Shown one piece after another: positions 1-8,447 of a stretch of DNA of 64,000 nucleotides. Numbering within the stretch: the stretch's first letter is position 1; every line of letters begins with the position of its first letter. This DNA comes from Hyphomicrobiales bacterium (GTDB taxonomy: Bacteria; Pseudomonadota; Alphaproteobacteria; Rhizobiales; Rhizobiaceae). The notes below the pieces were generated by a model. The model did not search any database and was not told where the DNA came from. It saw only the letters and a list, made by a program, of their open reading frames with translations. Where the stretch lies: the NCBI GenBank assembly GCA_900466005.1, contig UEGQ01000008.1:248001-312000 (forward strand), written 5' to 3'. Made by a program: the position numbers and the translations under genes.

Positions 1-821
1 TGCCGTTCAACCGCCCCGAAGGGCACCAGGTCGCCGTGGTCGCGCAGTCGAAGGCTCCGGAAGCCGGCCAGCCGGCTGCCATGGTGCCGCTCGACCGTGC
101 GACCTTCGAAACCATGCGTGGCTCGGTCGGCAAGGCCTTCGGCATCCTCCAGGGGCTCTTTGCCGACGGCAAGAAGCCGGCAGTCGAGGAGCTCGCCGCC
201 GCCCGTTCGGCGACCGAGATCGCCCTTCAGTCGCTCATCGACTATCGCCTCGGCGCGGGTGTCGATTCCGACTACGCCCAGTTCGTGGCGCAGACGGCGG
301 CGCGAGCCCGCAACGCGCTCGAAGCGCTGAAGGCACTTTCGGCCGATGCCGACGCGGTCCGCGACGGGCTGCCGAAGATCGCCGAACTGATCAACGCCGT
401 TCTCGAGCCGCTGCCGGCCGCAGCGGTCGCCGAAGCCCAGCCGCCCGCGGAGAAGGCCAAAGCGCAGGCGGAACCCGCCGGCACCGCACCGGCCGCCGAG
501 CCGCAAGCGGCGGCCCCGGCAGCGCAACCGGCCCAGGCTCCGACAGAAACGGCCGCCGACGCCCCGAAGACGATCGAGCAGGCACCACTCACCGAGAGCA
601 AGAACACGGTCATCATCCGCCGGGGCGATACGCTCTGGCAGATCTCGCGCCGCGTCTACGGTCTCGGGGTTCGCTACACGACGATCTATCTCGCCAACGC
701 CAACAAGATCAGCAATCCGGACCTGATCGAGCCGGGCCAGATTTTCCAGGTGCCGTACGATGCGCTGCCGAATGCGGAAGAGCTGCATCGCAAGCGCCTG
801 CGCGGCGAGACGATCGACTGA
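1..821 (+). CDS. LysM-domain protein, 5' end outside window
   Basis: The reading frame is open from the first complete codon at position 3, so the gene begins upstream; 272 residues are visible. An Ala/Pro/Glu-rich linker (visible residues about 135-195) precedes a C-terminal LysM module (about 201-247) that begins NTVIIRRGDTLWQISRRVYG and ends with the usual IxPGQ-type turn. LysM modules bind GlcNAc-containing glycans such as peptidoglycan, so a cell-wall-associated role is likely; the family often carries an N-terminal signal or membrane anchor that cannot be seen here. A GTG at 36 could be mistaken for a start but has no ribosome-binding site and lies inside continuous coding sequence. The function of the missing N-terminal part is unknown. 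Confidence 0.85.
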   Translation, partial: PFNRPEGHQVAVVAQSKAPEAGQPAAMVPLDRATFETMRGSVGKAFGILQGLFADGKKPAVEELAAARSATEIALQSLIDYRLGAGVDSDYAQFVAQTAARARNALEALKALSADADAVRDGLPKIAELINAVLEPLPAAAVAEAQPPAEKAKAQAEPAGTAPAAEPQAAAPAAQPAQAPTETAADAPKTIEQAPLTESKNTVIIRRGDTLWQISRRVYGLGVRYTTIYLANANKISNPDLIEPGQIFQVPYDALPNAEELHRKRLRGETID

Positions 822-901
822 CGGCGGTGCGGCGGCGGGACCCGTCAAAAGTTTCGGGTCCTCCATTGCACACGCATATTCGAAACCCTATGTGGCGAAA
901 G

Positions 902-930
902 TCGGCGGCCTCCGAGAGGCCGCCGATTTC
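902..930 (+). terminator. Candidate intrinsic terminator after LysM gene
   Basis: A perfect 10-bp stem (TCGGCGGCCT / AGGCCGCCGA) with a 5-nt loop is followed by a short TTT run. It lies 80 bp after the LysM stop and 34 bp before the ABC transporter start, so it probably separates the two transcripts. The U-tract is weak. Confidence 0.45.
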
Positions 931-963
931 ATCTGACGACGGTTGATGCGAGGGGCAGGCAAC

Positions 964-2847
964 ATGACGAAGAAGAAGACCGTATCGGCGGATTCCTCCA
1001 ATCCGCTCGAAACGCTGGTCAATCTCTGGCCGTACATGTGGCCGTCCGGCCGGCCGGACCTCAAGGCGCGCGTCGTCTGGGCGACCGTCTTCCTCGTCGT
1101 CTCGAAGTTCATCCTGCTTCTCGTACCCTATTTCTTCAAATGGGCGACCGATGCACTGAACGGCCGGCTCGACATGGTCGGGCTGCTGCCAGCATTCCTG
1201 CTCGGCGCCGTCGCGCTCGTCATCCTCTACAATCTCACCCGCATCGCCCAGGTCGGGCTCAACCAGCTCCGCGACGCGCTTTTCGCGAGCGTCGGCCAAT
1301 ATGCGGTGCGCCAGCTCGCCTACCGGACCTTCGTCCATATCCACCAGCTCTCGCTCCGCTTCCATCTGGAGCGCAAGACCGGCGGCCTCTCGCGCATCAT
1401 CGAGCGCGGCACGAAGGGCATCGAGACGATCGTCCGCTTCACGATCCTCAACTCCGTGCCGACCTTGCTCGAATTCCTGCTGACGGCCGTGATCTTCTGG
1501 TGGGGCTACGGCTTCTCCTATCTCGCCGTCACCGCGATCACCGTCTGGGCCTATATCTGGTTCACCATCAAGGCGAGCGACTGGCGCATCGGCATCCGCC
1601 GGTCGATGAACGACAGCGACACGGAGGCCAATACAAAGGCGATCGACTCGCTCCTGAACTTCGAGACCGTCAAGTACTTCGGCAACGAGGAGATGGAAGC
1701 CAAGCGCTACGACAAGTCGATGGAGCGCTACGAGAAGGCGGCAACCGAGGTGTGGACCTCGCTCGGCTGGCTGAACTTCGGCCAGACGGCGATCTTCGGC
1801 CTCGGCACGGCCGTCATGATGGTGATGTCGGCGCTCGCCGTGCAGCGCGGCGAGCAGACGATCGGCGACTTCGTCTTCGTCAATGCCATGCTCCTGCAGC
1901 TCGCCATGCCGCTCAACTTCATCGGCTTCGTCTATCGCGAAATCCGCCAGGGCCTCACCGATATCGAACAGATGTTCGACCTCCTCGAAGTCGATCCGGA
2001 GGTGACCGACAAGCCGGGCGCCCCGAATCTCGCGATCGCAAAGGGCGCGATCAGCTTCAAGGACGTGCACTTCGCCTACGATCCGCAGCGTCCGATCCTG
2101 AAGGGCATCTCCTTCGAGGTTCCGGCCGGCAAGACGGTCGCCGTCGTCGGCCCGTCTGGCGCCGGCAAGTCGACGATCTCGCGCCTGCTCTACCGCTTCT
2201 ACGACATCCAGAAGGGCTCGATCACTGTCGACGGGCAGGACGTCCGCGACGTGACGCAGAAGAGCCTGCGATCGGTGATCGGCATGGTGCCGCAGGATAC
2301 CGTGCTCTTCAACGACACCATCGCCTACAACATCCGCTACGGCCGGCCCTCCGCAACCGACGAGGAAATCCAGGCCGCGGCGGAAGTCGCCCAGATCGCC
2401 AATTTCATCAGCGACCTGCCGGACGGCTTCCAGACGAAGGTCGGCGAACGCGGGCTGAAGCTCTCGGGCGGCGAGAAGCAGCGTGTCGCCATCGCCCGCA
2501 CGGTGCTGAAGGCGCCGCCGATCCTCATCCTCGACGAGGCGACGTCGGCGCTCGACACGACGACCGAGCAGGAAATCCAGACCGCCCTCGACGTGGTCTC
2601 GAAGAACCGCACGACGCTCGTCATCGCCCACCGGCTCTCCACCGTCATCGGCGCGGACGAGATCATCGTTCTCAAGGGCGGCGAGATCGCCGAGCGTGGC
2701 ACCCACGGCGAACTGCTCGCGATGAACGGCCTCTACGCCTCGATGTGGAACCGCCAGCGCGAAGCGACCCAGGCGGAAGAACATCTGCGCCAGGTCCGCG
2801 AGAGCGACGACATGGGCGTCGTGGTCCGCCGCACGCCGGCGGTCTGA
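964..2847 (+). CDS. Atm1-type ABC exporter, fused permease and ATPase
   Basis: A half-transporter of 627 aa with an N-terminal type-1 exporter transmembrane domain (about residues 40-345) and a C-terminal nucleotide-binding domain. Visible ATPase motifs are Walker A GPSGAGKST (about 396-404), signature LSGGEKQR (about 500) and Walker B ILILDEATSALD (about 520). The TM1-TM2 region, the EVWTSLGWLNFGQ segment and the VDGQDVRDVTQKSLR segment resemble the Atm1/HMT1 group, which exports glutathione-derived or persulfide compounds linked to Fe-S and heavy-metal homeostasis; it should act as an inner-membrane homodimer. ATG 964 is chosen because GAGGGGC lies about 8 nt upstream; an in-frame TTG/ATG pair at 943/946 is less well placed. 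It ends 6 bp from the convergent diguanylate cyclase gene. The substrate is inferred. Confidence 0.92.
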   Translation: MTKKKTVSADSSNPLETLVNLWPYMWPSGRPDLKARVVWATVFLVVSKFILLLVPYFFKWATDALNGRLDMVGLLPAFLLGAVALVILYNLTRIAQVGLNQLRDALFASVGQYAVRQLAYRTFVHIHQLSLRFHLERKTGGLSRIIERGTKGIETIVRFTILNSVPTLLEFLLTAVIFWWGYGFSYLAVTAITVWAYIWFTIKASDWRIGIRRSMNDSDTEANTKAIDSLLNFETVKYFGNEEMEAKRYDKSMERYEKAATEVWTSLGWLNFGQTAIFGLGTAVMMVMSALAVQRGEQTIGDFVFVNAMLLQLAMPLNFIGFVYREIRQGLTDIEQMFDLLEVDPEVTDKPGAPNLAIAKGAISFKDVHFAYDPQRPILKGISFEVPAGKTVAVVGPSGAGKSTISRLLYRFYDIQKGSITVDGQDVRDVTQKSLRSVIGMVPQDTVLFNDTIAYNIRYGRPSATDEEIQAAAEVAQIANFISDLPDGFQTKVGERGLKLSGGEKQRVAIARTVLKAPPILILDEATSALDTTTEQEIQTALDVVSKNRTTLVIAHRLSTVIGADEIIVLKGGEIAERGTHGELLAMNGLYASMWNRQREATQAEEHLRQVRESDDMGVVVRRTPAV

Positions 2848-2853
2848 CCGCCG

Positions 2854-4209
2854 TCAGGCTTCGCTGGCGTAGCCGGACTGCCGCAGAGCGATGCAGATGC
2901 GGTTACGGCCGGAGCGCTTCGCCCGGTAGAGCGCCTCGTCGGCCTCCTTCAGGGCTTCCCAAAGCGTGCCGCGCAATGGATCGAGCTCCGCGACGCCGAT
3001 GCTGAGCGTGCCGGCCGGCTCGTCGACATCGGGAAGGAAACCGGCGTCCGACACCTGCCGACGCATCGAATCAGCGATCTCAGCCGCCTGCATCAGGTCG
3101 AAGCCGGGAAAGAGGGCATAGAATTCCTCGCCACCCGCCCGTGCAATGGTGATGCCGTCGCCGGCGCAGCCTTCGAGCAGGGCTGCGGTCGCGCACAGCA
3201 CCCGGTCGCCTTCCGCATGGCCGCACTGGTCGTTGATCGACTTGAAACGGTCGAGATCGATGACTGCGACCGAGACCGGACGCCCTTCCCTGCGGGCGAG
3301 CTCGATCGCCTCGGTGGCGATCTCGAAGAACTTGCGGCGGTTGTAGGCATTGGTCAGCGGGTCGCGCGCTGCGGCGTCGATCAGCCGCACTTCGAGACTC
3401 TTGCGGTCGGTGATGTCGAGCATGGCGCCGGCGATGCCGCGAAGGCGCCCGTCCTCCGAGACGATCGCGGCCTTGTGGAAGGCGACGTGATGGAGCGATC
3501 CGTCGGCATAGCGCACCTCGCACTCGTAGACCTGCTCGCCGCCGCGGGCGAGAAGCGCGTCATCGGCCTGCTGATAGCGGCGCGCCAGATCTTCCGGCGC
3601 CACGTCGTAGACGGAACTGCCGATCACCTTCTCGGTCGGCAGGCCGATGAACCCTTCGAATGCCTTGTTGCAGCCGACATAGATGCCCTCGCCGTTCTTG
3701 AAGAAGATCGGCGTCGGCAGGCTGTCGATGCAGGCCTGCAGGTAGTCGCGCTCGAGTTCGACATGGGCCAGTTCCCGACGCATCCGCCGCCGTCTCGCAA
3801 GCACGGCGCGGGCACGGGCGAGGCAGAGAGTCATGTCGAATGGGCGGCCGAGCAGCAGAACGTCGTCGAAGCCCGCCTGCAGGATGTCGTCGGCGCAGGT
3901 CTCGCCGAAGGCCGCGTCGGCGACACCGATCAGGTACTCGTCCGCTCCGAGGATCTGGCGGACCGCGACTGCCGTCGACACAGGATGATCGGCGCCGAGC
4001 GGCACGAAACAGATCGCCACCCCGGCCCCTTCGGGCTTGCCGGGACGAAGGTCGAACCCTTCCAGTTCCGGAGGAATCGACACCTCCCCGGTGGAATGCC
4101 AGTAGAGCGGGGCGGCTTCCTGCCGTGCATTCACCCCCGCAGTGCCGTAAAATCCGTGCATGAGGAACAATTCCCAAGTAGAAGGCGCAGCGACAAGCGC
4201 CGGAACCAT
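2854..4209 (-). CDS. PAS-GGEEF diguanylate cyclase
   Basis: Encodes about 451 aa. The N-terminal 130 residues have the hydrophobic spacing of a receiver-like fold but I see no clear phosphoacceptor Asp, so this may be a degenerate receiver. A PAS domain follows (FKNGEGIYVGCNKAFEGFIG region, about 160-280), then a GGDEF domain beginning RDPLTNAYNRRKFFE, with the active-site loop as RAGGEEF (about residue 357). GGEEF is a functional variant in many cyclases, so synthesis of c-di-GMP from two GTP is likely. The RxxD product-inhibition site was not located with certainty. The start is uncertain: ATG 4209 and ATG 4161 both lack a strong Shine-Dalgarno, and a longer frame to 4347 would cover a probable operator. 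The window also holds two PilZ proteins, possible readers of the same messenger. Confidence 0.85.
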   Translation of the reverse strand: MVPALVAAPSTWELFLMHGFYGTAGVNARQEAAPLYWHSTGEVSIPPELEGFDLRPGKPEGAGVAICFVPLGADHPVSTAVAVRQILGADEYLIGVADAAFGETCADDILQAGFDDVLLLGRPFDMTLCLARARAVLARRRRMRRELAHVELERDYLQACIDSLPTPIFFKNGEGIYVGCNKAFEGFIGLPTEKVIGSSVYDVAPEDLARRYQQADDALLARGGEQVYECEVRYADGSLHHVAFHKAAIVSEDGRLRGIAGAMLDITDRKSLEVRLIDAAARDPLTNAYNRRKFFEIATEAIELARREGRPVSVAVIDLDRFKSINDQCGHAEGDRVLCATAALLEGCAGDGITIARAGGEEFYALFPGFDLMQAAEIADSMRRQVSDAGFLPDVDEPAGTLSIGVAELDPLRGTLWEALKEADEALYRAKRSGRNRICIALRQSGYASEA

Positions 4210-4260
4210 GCCTATATTCGACGAACCGGCGCCGATATTAGAGATCAACCGTTGATGCTT

Positions 4261-4292
4261 GGTGCATGACAACTGCCAAGTGGTCATGCACC
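4261..4292. promoter_or_regulatory. Perfect 10-bp inverted repeat, candidate operator
   Basis: GGTGCATGAC at 4261-4270 and its exact complement GTCATGCACC at 4283-4292 are separated by 12 bp, giving half-sites 22 bp apart (about two helical turns). It lies between the divergent diguanylate cyclase and psd genes, upstream of both likely starts. The spacing fits a dimeric transcription factor; the factor is not identified. Confidence 0.5.
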
Positions 4293-4408
4293 CGTGTCCC
4301 CGAATGATACAGATTGCCGCGCATCCGCACTTTTGAACCGGCGCCATTGCCCCCGGCGGGCTTTCGCGCTAGTCAGCAGGCCTGATTTCCCGCGAGGAGA
4401 CGATCCCC

Positions 4409-5107
4409 ATGAATTTGCTCGACACCGTCCGCAACACCATCGTTCCGATTCACAAGGAAGGCTATCCCTTTGTCGCCGCCTTCTTTGCCGGTTCCCTGGT
4501 TCTCGGCTGGATTTCCGAGCCGCTGTTCTGGGTCGGCATGGTGCTGACCGTCTGGTGCGCCTATTTCTTCCGTGATCCCGAGCGCGTCACGCCGCAGGAC
4601 GACGATCTCATCATCAGCCCGGCCGACGGCAAGGTATCCTCGATCCAGATGGTCGTGCCGCCGGAAGAGCTGCAGCTCGGCAACCAGCCGATGCTGCGCA
4701 TCTCCGTTTTCATGAACGTCTTCAACTGCCATGTGAACCGCGCACCGGTTCGCGGCCGCATCACCAACATCGCCTATCGCGAAGGCTCCTTCCTCAACGC
4801 CGAACTCGACAAGGCGAGCCAGGAGAACGAGCGCAACGGCCTGGTGATCGAAACCACACACGGAAATATCGGCGTCGTGCAGATCGCGGGACTCGTGGCC
4901 CGCCGCATCGTCTGCTGGTCGAACCCGAACGAAACACTCACCGCCGGCGAGCGCTTCGGTCTCATCCGCTTCGGCTCGCGTCTCGACGTCTTCCTGCCGG
5001 CCGGCGCCGAACCGCGCGTGGCGCTCGGCCAGACGGCCGTCGCCGGCGAGACGGTGATCGCGGAATTCGGCTCGACCAAGGGCCCCGTCGTCAGCCGCCG
5101 CAGCTGA
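4409..5107 (+). CDS. psd: Phosphatidylserine decarboxylase proenzyme (short, PSD-A type)
   Basis: Converts phosphatidylserine to phosphatidylethanolamine at the inner membrane. The 232-aa length fits the short PSD-A type. N-terminal hydrophobic segments (about 20-53) precede the YFFRDPER and PADGKV motifs; [12 protein letters not shown] is the conserved central block. The self-cleavage site is [11 protein letters not shown], with Ser190 expected to become the pyruvoyl group and leave a short alpha chain. ATG 4409 has GAGGAG upstream. It is followed after 23 bp by pssA, the preceding step, so the two form a phosphatidylethanolamine operon. Confidence 0.96.
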   Translation: MNLLDTVRNTIVPIHKEGYPFVAAFFAGSLVLGWISEPLFWVGMVLTVWCAYFFRDPERVTPQDDDLIISPADGKVSSIQMVVPPEELQLGNQPMLRISVFMNVFNCHVNRAPVRGRITNIAYREGSFLNAELDKASQENERNGLVIETTHGNIGVVQIAGLVARRIVCWSNPNETLTAGERFGLIRFGSRLDVFLPAGAEPRVALGQTAVAGETVIAEFGSTKGPVVSRRS

Positions 5108-5130
5108 TCGCCGTCGGCAAGGAGGGCGAG

Positions 5131-5982
5131 ATGGAAGCGCAAGTACCGCCGAGCGAACCGAAGAACAGCCATGACGGCGCCCGAGGCCCACGGCTGCGGG
5201 AAATACCCCTTCGCCTGATCGTGCCGAACCTCATCACGGTGCTCGCGATCTGCTCCGGCCTCACCGGCATCCGGCTCGCCTTCGAGAACCGCTACGAACT
5301 CGCGGTGACGCTGGTGCTTGCCGCCGCCTTCATCGACGGCATCGACGGGCGCGTCGCGCGGCTGATGAAGGCGACGTCCAAATTCGGCGCCCAGATGGAC
5401 TCCCTTGCCGACATTGTCAATTTCGGCGTGGCGCCGGCGCTCGTGCTCTACGTCTTTATCCTCGACCAGGCCCGCTCCATCGGCTGGATCGCCGCCCTGA
5501 TCTACGCGATCGCCGCAGGCCTGCGCCTCGCCCGCTTCAACGTCATGGCGGAGCGCGAGCACAAGGCGCCCTGGCAGTCGGAATATTTCGTCGGCGTTCC
5601 GGCCCCCGCCGGCGCCCTCATCGTGCTTCTGCCGATCTATCTCGGCTTCCTCGGCGTGCAGCCGACGACACCGGTCGCCTATGTCGCCGCCGGATACACG
5701 GTGCTGATCGCCGCGCTGCTGATCAGCCGGCTGCCGGTCTGGTCCGGCAAGTCGGAGACGCAGAAGATCCGCCGTGACCTCGTCCTGCCGGTGACGCTCG
5801 GCATCGTCGTCTATGTCGCACTTCTGATGAGCTTCACCTGGGAAGTGCTGTCGGTCACCGTCATCGCCTATCTGTGCACGCTGCCCTTCGGCGCCCGCGC
5901 CTGGCACAGGCGCTTCGGAACCCTGATCGTCATGGACGACGTCGGCGACGGCAACGAAGCGGAACTTGACCGCGGTCTGTGA
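5131..5982 (+). CDS. pssA: CDP-diacylglycerol-serine O-phosphatidyltransferase
   Basis: Makes phosphatidylserine from CDP-diacylglycerol and serine. The CDP-alcohol phosphotransferase signature DGx2ARx8Gx3Dx3D is complete: it starts DGRVAR at about residue 72 and its final Asp is at about residue 94. Several hydrophobic helices follow, as expected for an integral membrane enzyme of 283 aa. The start at 5131 has a strong AAGGAGG Shine-Dalgarno. The gene is cotranscribed with psd; the paired arrangement is typical of rhizobia. Confidence 0.95.
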   Translation: MEAQVPPSEPKNSHDGARGPRLREIPLRLIVPNLITVLAICSGLTGIRLAFENRYELAVTLVLAAAFIDGIDGRVARLMKATSKFGAQMDSLADIVNFGVAPALVLYVFILDQARSIGWIAALIYAIAAGLRLARFNVMAEREHKAPWQSEYFVGVPAPAGALIVLLPIYLGFLGVQPTTPVAYVAAGYTVLIAALLISRLPVWSGKSETQKIRRDLVLPVTLGIVVYVALLMSFTWEVLSVTVIAYLCTLPFGARAWHRRFGTLIVMDDVGDGNEAELDRGL

Positions 5983-6153
5983 AATCTCTATCCGCCTCCG
6001 GCCATCATCCGAGCGAATCACCGTCGTGTGCTTTGCTCTCGGATTATGTCCGCGTTGACGAAACGTGATTTGCCGGAACCGTCATTTCGACCAAGTTCTA
6101 AAGCAAAACCATAAAAAAATTATAGGGACTGGAAGCAATTCAGGAGAACGGAA

Positions 6154-6288
6154 ATGACCGGGAAGAAGGCGGCTGACGCCGCGCCCCCAAAGCAGAATCT
6201 CGACGGCAACTATCGACCGCTCGGCTTGAAGGCCGTGGTCGCGGCGGCGCTGATGCTGAAGCGCAACTCTTCGAAGAAGGCCGCATAG
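6154..6288 (+). CDS. 44-aa basic microprotein of unknown function
   Basis: A short frame beginning MTGKKAADAAPPKQ and ending NSSKKAA, with a good ribosome-binding site (CAGGAGAACGGAA) 5-12 nt before the ATG. It has a basic N-terminus, a middle hydrophobic stretch (LKAVVAAALML) and a basic tail, so it may be a small membrane-associated or nucleic-acid-associated peptide. It stands alone between pssA and the convergent YedK-like gene. I do not recognise a family; support is the Shine-Dalgarno, codon use and the lack of any other gene here. Confidence 0.55.
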   Translation: MTGKKAADAAPPKQNLDGNYRPLGLKAVVAAALMLKRNSSKKAA

Positions 6289-6302
6289 CTGATCGACGGC
6301 GG

Positions 6303-7067
6303 TCAGAACAGCGACATCTGGCCTGATTTCGCCTCCTCCGCGGGCGACGCGACCGGTGGCAGGCTTTCCGCCACCGCCGCCTGAATTGCGGGTCCCGTGT
6401 TGCTGACCTTGTTGACGAGGTCCGACACGGGAACCGCCTCGAAGAAGTCGTCAGCGGGTGCCGCGAGAAGATCGGTGACCTCGCGCGGTTCGTAGGCGCG
6501 GCAATCCAGCCAGCGGGCATAGTCCTCCGGTTCAATCACCACCGGCATCCGGTCGTGGATGCGGGCGATAGACCGGTTGGAACCGACCGTCAGGATGGCG
6601 CCGGTGTCGACCTCAGAACCGTCCGGTGACGACCAGGTCTCCATCAGGCCGGCGAAGGCGATGACGCCGCCGTTGCGCGGCCTGATCCAGTAGGCCTGCG
6701 ATTTCTCGTCACTGCCCTTTTCCGGCCGGTGCCATTCGTAGAAGCCCGAGGCCGGGACGAGCACGCGACGATGGCGCATGGCCGCCTTGAAGGACGCCTT
6801 GCCGATCGCCGTCTCCGCACGGGCGTTGATCAGCAGCGGAAAGTCATTCGGGTCCTTCACCCACGACGGGATCAGCCCCCAGCGGACCAGCATCGCCCGG
6901 CGCTCCGGCATGTTGCTGCCCGGCTCGCGGCGCTCCGACTGAATGACCACGAGGATCGGCTGGGTCGGCGCGATGTTGTAGCGGGCGGGAAAGGCCTCGA
7001 GCTCGAAGAGCCCGAGCGCGTCCCGTACCTCTTCGGGCATCGCCGACAGTGAAAAGCGTCCGCACAT
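6303..7067 (-). CDS. SOS response-associated peptidase, YedK/HMCES type
   Basis: A 254-aa member of the SRAP family, which crosslinks to abasic sites in single-stranded DNA through Cys2 and shields them. The mature N-terminus is MCGRFSL, exposing Cys2 after removal of Met; the conserved NARAETA and GFYEWH blocks supply the catalytic Asn, Glu and His. Starting at MCGRF (7067) rather than the upstream Met at 7103 is required, because Cys2 must be N-terminal. I see no alphaproteobacterial LexA box (GTTC-N7-GTTC) directly upstream. Confidence 0.93.
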   Translation of the reverse strand: MCGRFSLSAMPEEVRDALGLFELEAFPARYNIAPTQPILVVIQSERREPGSNMPERRAMLVRWGLIPSWVKDPNDFPLLINARAETAIGKASFKAAMRHRRVLVPASGFYEWHRPEKGSDEKSQAYWIRPRNGGVIAFAGLMETWSSPDGSEVDTGAILTVGSNRSIARIHDRMPVVIEPEDYARWLDCRAYEPREVTDLLAAPADDFFEAVPVSDLVNKVSNTGPAIQAAVAESLPPVASPAEEAKSGQMSLF

Positions 7068-7208
7068 GCGCGGATTGATGGCACCACGGTGGCGGCCGGT
7101 CAAGGAGAGGACGGGGGCATTGCGCGGCGGCGCCGATGTCGCAATACTCCGCGACGCGGCTCTGCGTCGACGGAATCCGGATCAAGAAGGAGAGGACGAC
7201 CTATATTC

Positions 7209-7637
7209 ATGAGCATGACGAAGACGTCCTTTGCCTCAGCCTCGTCGGCGATCGTGGAGCGTGACGGCCGCATCCTCCTCGTGCGCCGGCTCAATCCGCC
7301 GGCCGCCGACCTTTACGCCTTCCCCGGCGGCAGGGCCGAACCGGGCGAAACGCCGGCCGAAACGGCTCTGCGCGAGCTGCAGGAGGAGACGGGCCTGCGC
7401 GGCGAGAACCCGCGGCTCTTTCACCGCTACGAGCTCGCAGCCGAGGCGGAAAGCGGCACCGGCGGCTTCATGCTCTCCGTCTTCCTCGTCGACGTCGAGG
7501 ACGAGACGGAGGCGCTTGCCGCCGACGATGCCGCCGACCTCGGCTGGTACCGGCCGGACGAGATTGCCGGCCTGCCCGTGCCCCCGAGCATTCTCGACTG
7601 CCTCGAAAGGCTGGCGCGTGCCCGCGATGACGGCTGA
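7209..7637 (+). CDS. Nudix hydrolase
   Basis: A 142-aa Nudix protein. The Nudix box Gx5Ex7REUxEExGU is complete (starts GGRAEPGETPAETAL, ends RELQEETGL, about residues 40-63), so it should hydrolyse a nucleoside diphosphate linked to another group, using Mg2+. The substrate cannot be read from sequence. ATG 7209 has AGGAGAGG 13-20 nt upstream and a second ATG at 7215. Its stop overlaps the start of the next gene by 11 bp, so the two are probably cotranscribed. Confidence 0.9.
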   Translation: MSMTKTSFASASSAIVERDGRILLVRRLNPPAADLYAFPGGRAEPGETPAETALRELQEETGLRGENPRLFHRYELAAEAESGTGGFMLSVFLVDVEDETEALAADDAADLGWYRPDEIAGLPVPPSILDCLERLARARDDG

Positions 7638-8067
7638 CATCAACGCGCGCGCGCGCGTCTCCGCCACCATGGCCACCGCCGTTTTCGTCGCGCTGCTCGG
7701 CGCCCTGCCCGTCGCGGCACAGGAGGCGTCACCACCGCCGCCCGTGGAGCAGCAGGAAAAGCCCGCCCCCTACGACACGCAACTGATTCGGCTTTCCGAG
7801 GTCATCGGCGCCGTCCAGTATCTTCGAAACCTGTGCGGCAGTTCGAGCGAGCCGGAATGGCGCCGGCAGATGGAAAAACTGATCGAAATCGAGACGGCGG
7901 GCGAGTCGAAACGTCGCGAACGCATGGTCGCGGCCTACAATCGCGGCTATCGCTCCTTTGCGTCGGTCTATACGACCTGCACGCCTGCGGCTGCCACAGC
8001 CGCCGAGCGCTACCGTGCCGAAGGCGCAACACTTGCCATGGAAATTGCGACCCGCTACGGAAATTAG
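7627..8067 (+). CDS. TIGR02301-family exported protein
   Basis: A 146-aa protein with an N-terminal signal peptide (hydrophobic ATMATAVFVALLGALPVAAQ, cleavage probably after AQA/AAQ) and two widely spaced cysteines in NLCG and YTTCTP, the hallmark of this alphaproteobacterial family (a disulfide is assumed). Function is unknown; the location should be periplasmic. The ATG lies inside the end of the Nudix gene. Confidence 0.82.
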   Translation: MTADINARARVSATMATAVFVALLGALPVAAQEASPPPPVEQQEKPAPYDTQLIRLSEVIGAVQYLRNLCGSSSEPEWRRQMEKLIEIETAGESKRRERMVAAYNRGYRSFASVYTTCTPAAATAAERYRAEGATLAMEIATRYGN

Positions 8068-8170
8068 CGAATAATTAACCTGTTTCGACGCGACCCCGTG
8101 TCGTTTCAGGAAAAGGCTGCTAGTGTTGTTAACACGTGAGTAAGAACTGATTGCATCGAGGATGAGTATC

Positions 8171-8428
8171 ATGGAACCGCGCCGCAACGACATCGACGAC
8201 ATGATCGTTCACGAGAAGATGCAGGCCGCCCTCGAATACCAGAACGAAGCCTGGGCGGACGGCATGGCCGACGGCATCGAGCCGGAAATCATCGCCGACG
8301 CCGCCTTCGCACTTGCCATGCGCGAGACGATTCGCATTCACGGAGAGGAAGGCGCCGAGGCCATCCTCGAGCAACTCAAGGCCCGCATGGTCGCCGGCGA
8401 GTTCTCCCCGACGCGCAACATCCAGTAA
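8171..8428 (+). CDS. Conserved hypothetical acidic protein, 85 aa
   Basis: Encodes a small, acidic, mostly helical soluble protein (MEPRRNDIDDMIVHEKMQAA...). ATG 8171 is preferred to ATG 8162 because GAGGATGAG lies 5-10 nt before it. It has no signal peptide, no transmembrane segment and no recognised motif. It is followed after 19 bp by an exported protein gene. The upstream region holds an imperfect CtrA-like half-site (TTAG-N7-TTAA near 8065) and a GTGTT-GTT-AACAC repeat at 8123-8135. Confidence 0.7.
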   Translation: MEPRRNDIDDMIVHEKMQAALEYQNEAWADGMADGIEPEIIADAAFALAMRETIRIHGEEGAEAILEQLKARMVAGEFSPTRNIQ

Positions 8429-8447
8429 TCGACAAAGAGGGACGGCG

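Noticed and set aside
709-2784. 691-codon open frame antisense to the ABC exporter
   Set aside because: Product is a charged, low-complexity Arg/Asp/Glu-rich string without motifs; it mirrors the GC3 bias of the exporter gene.
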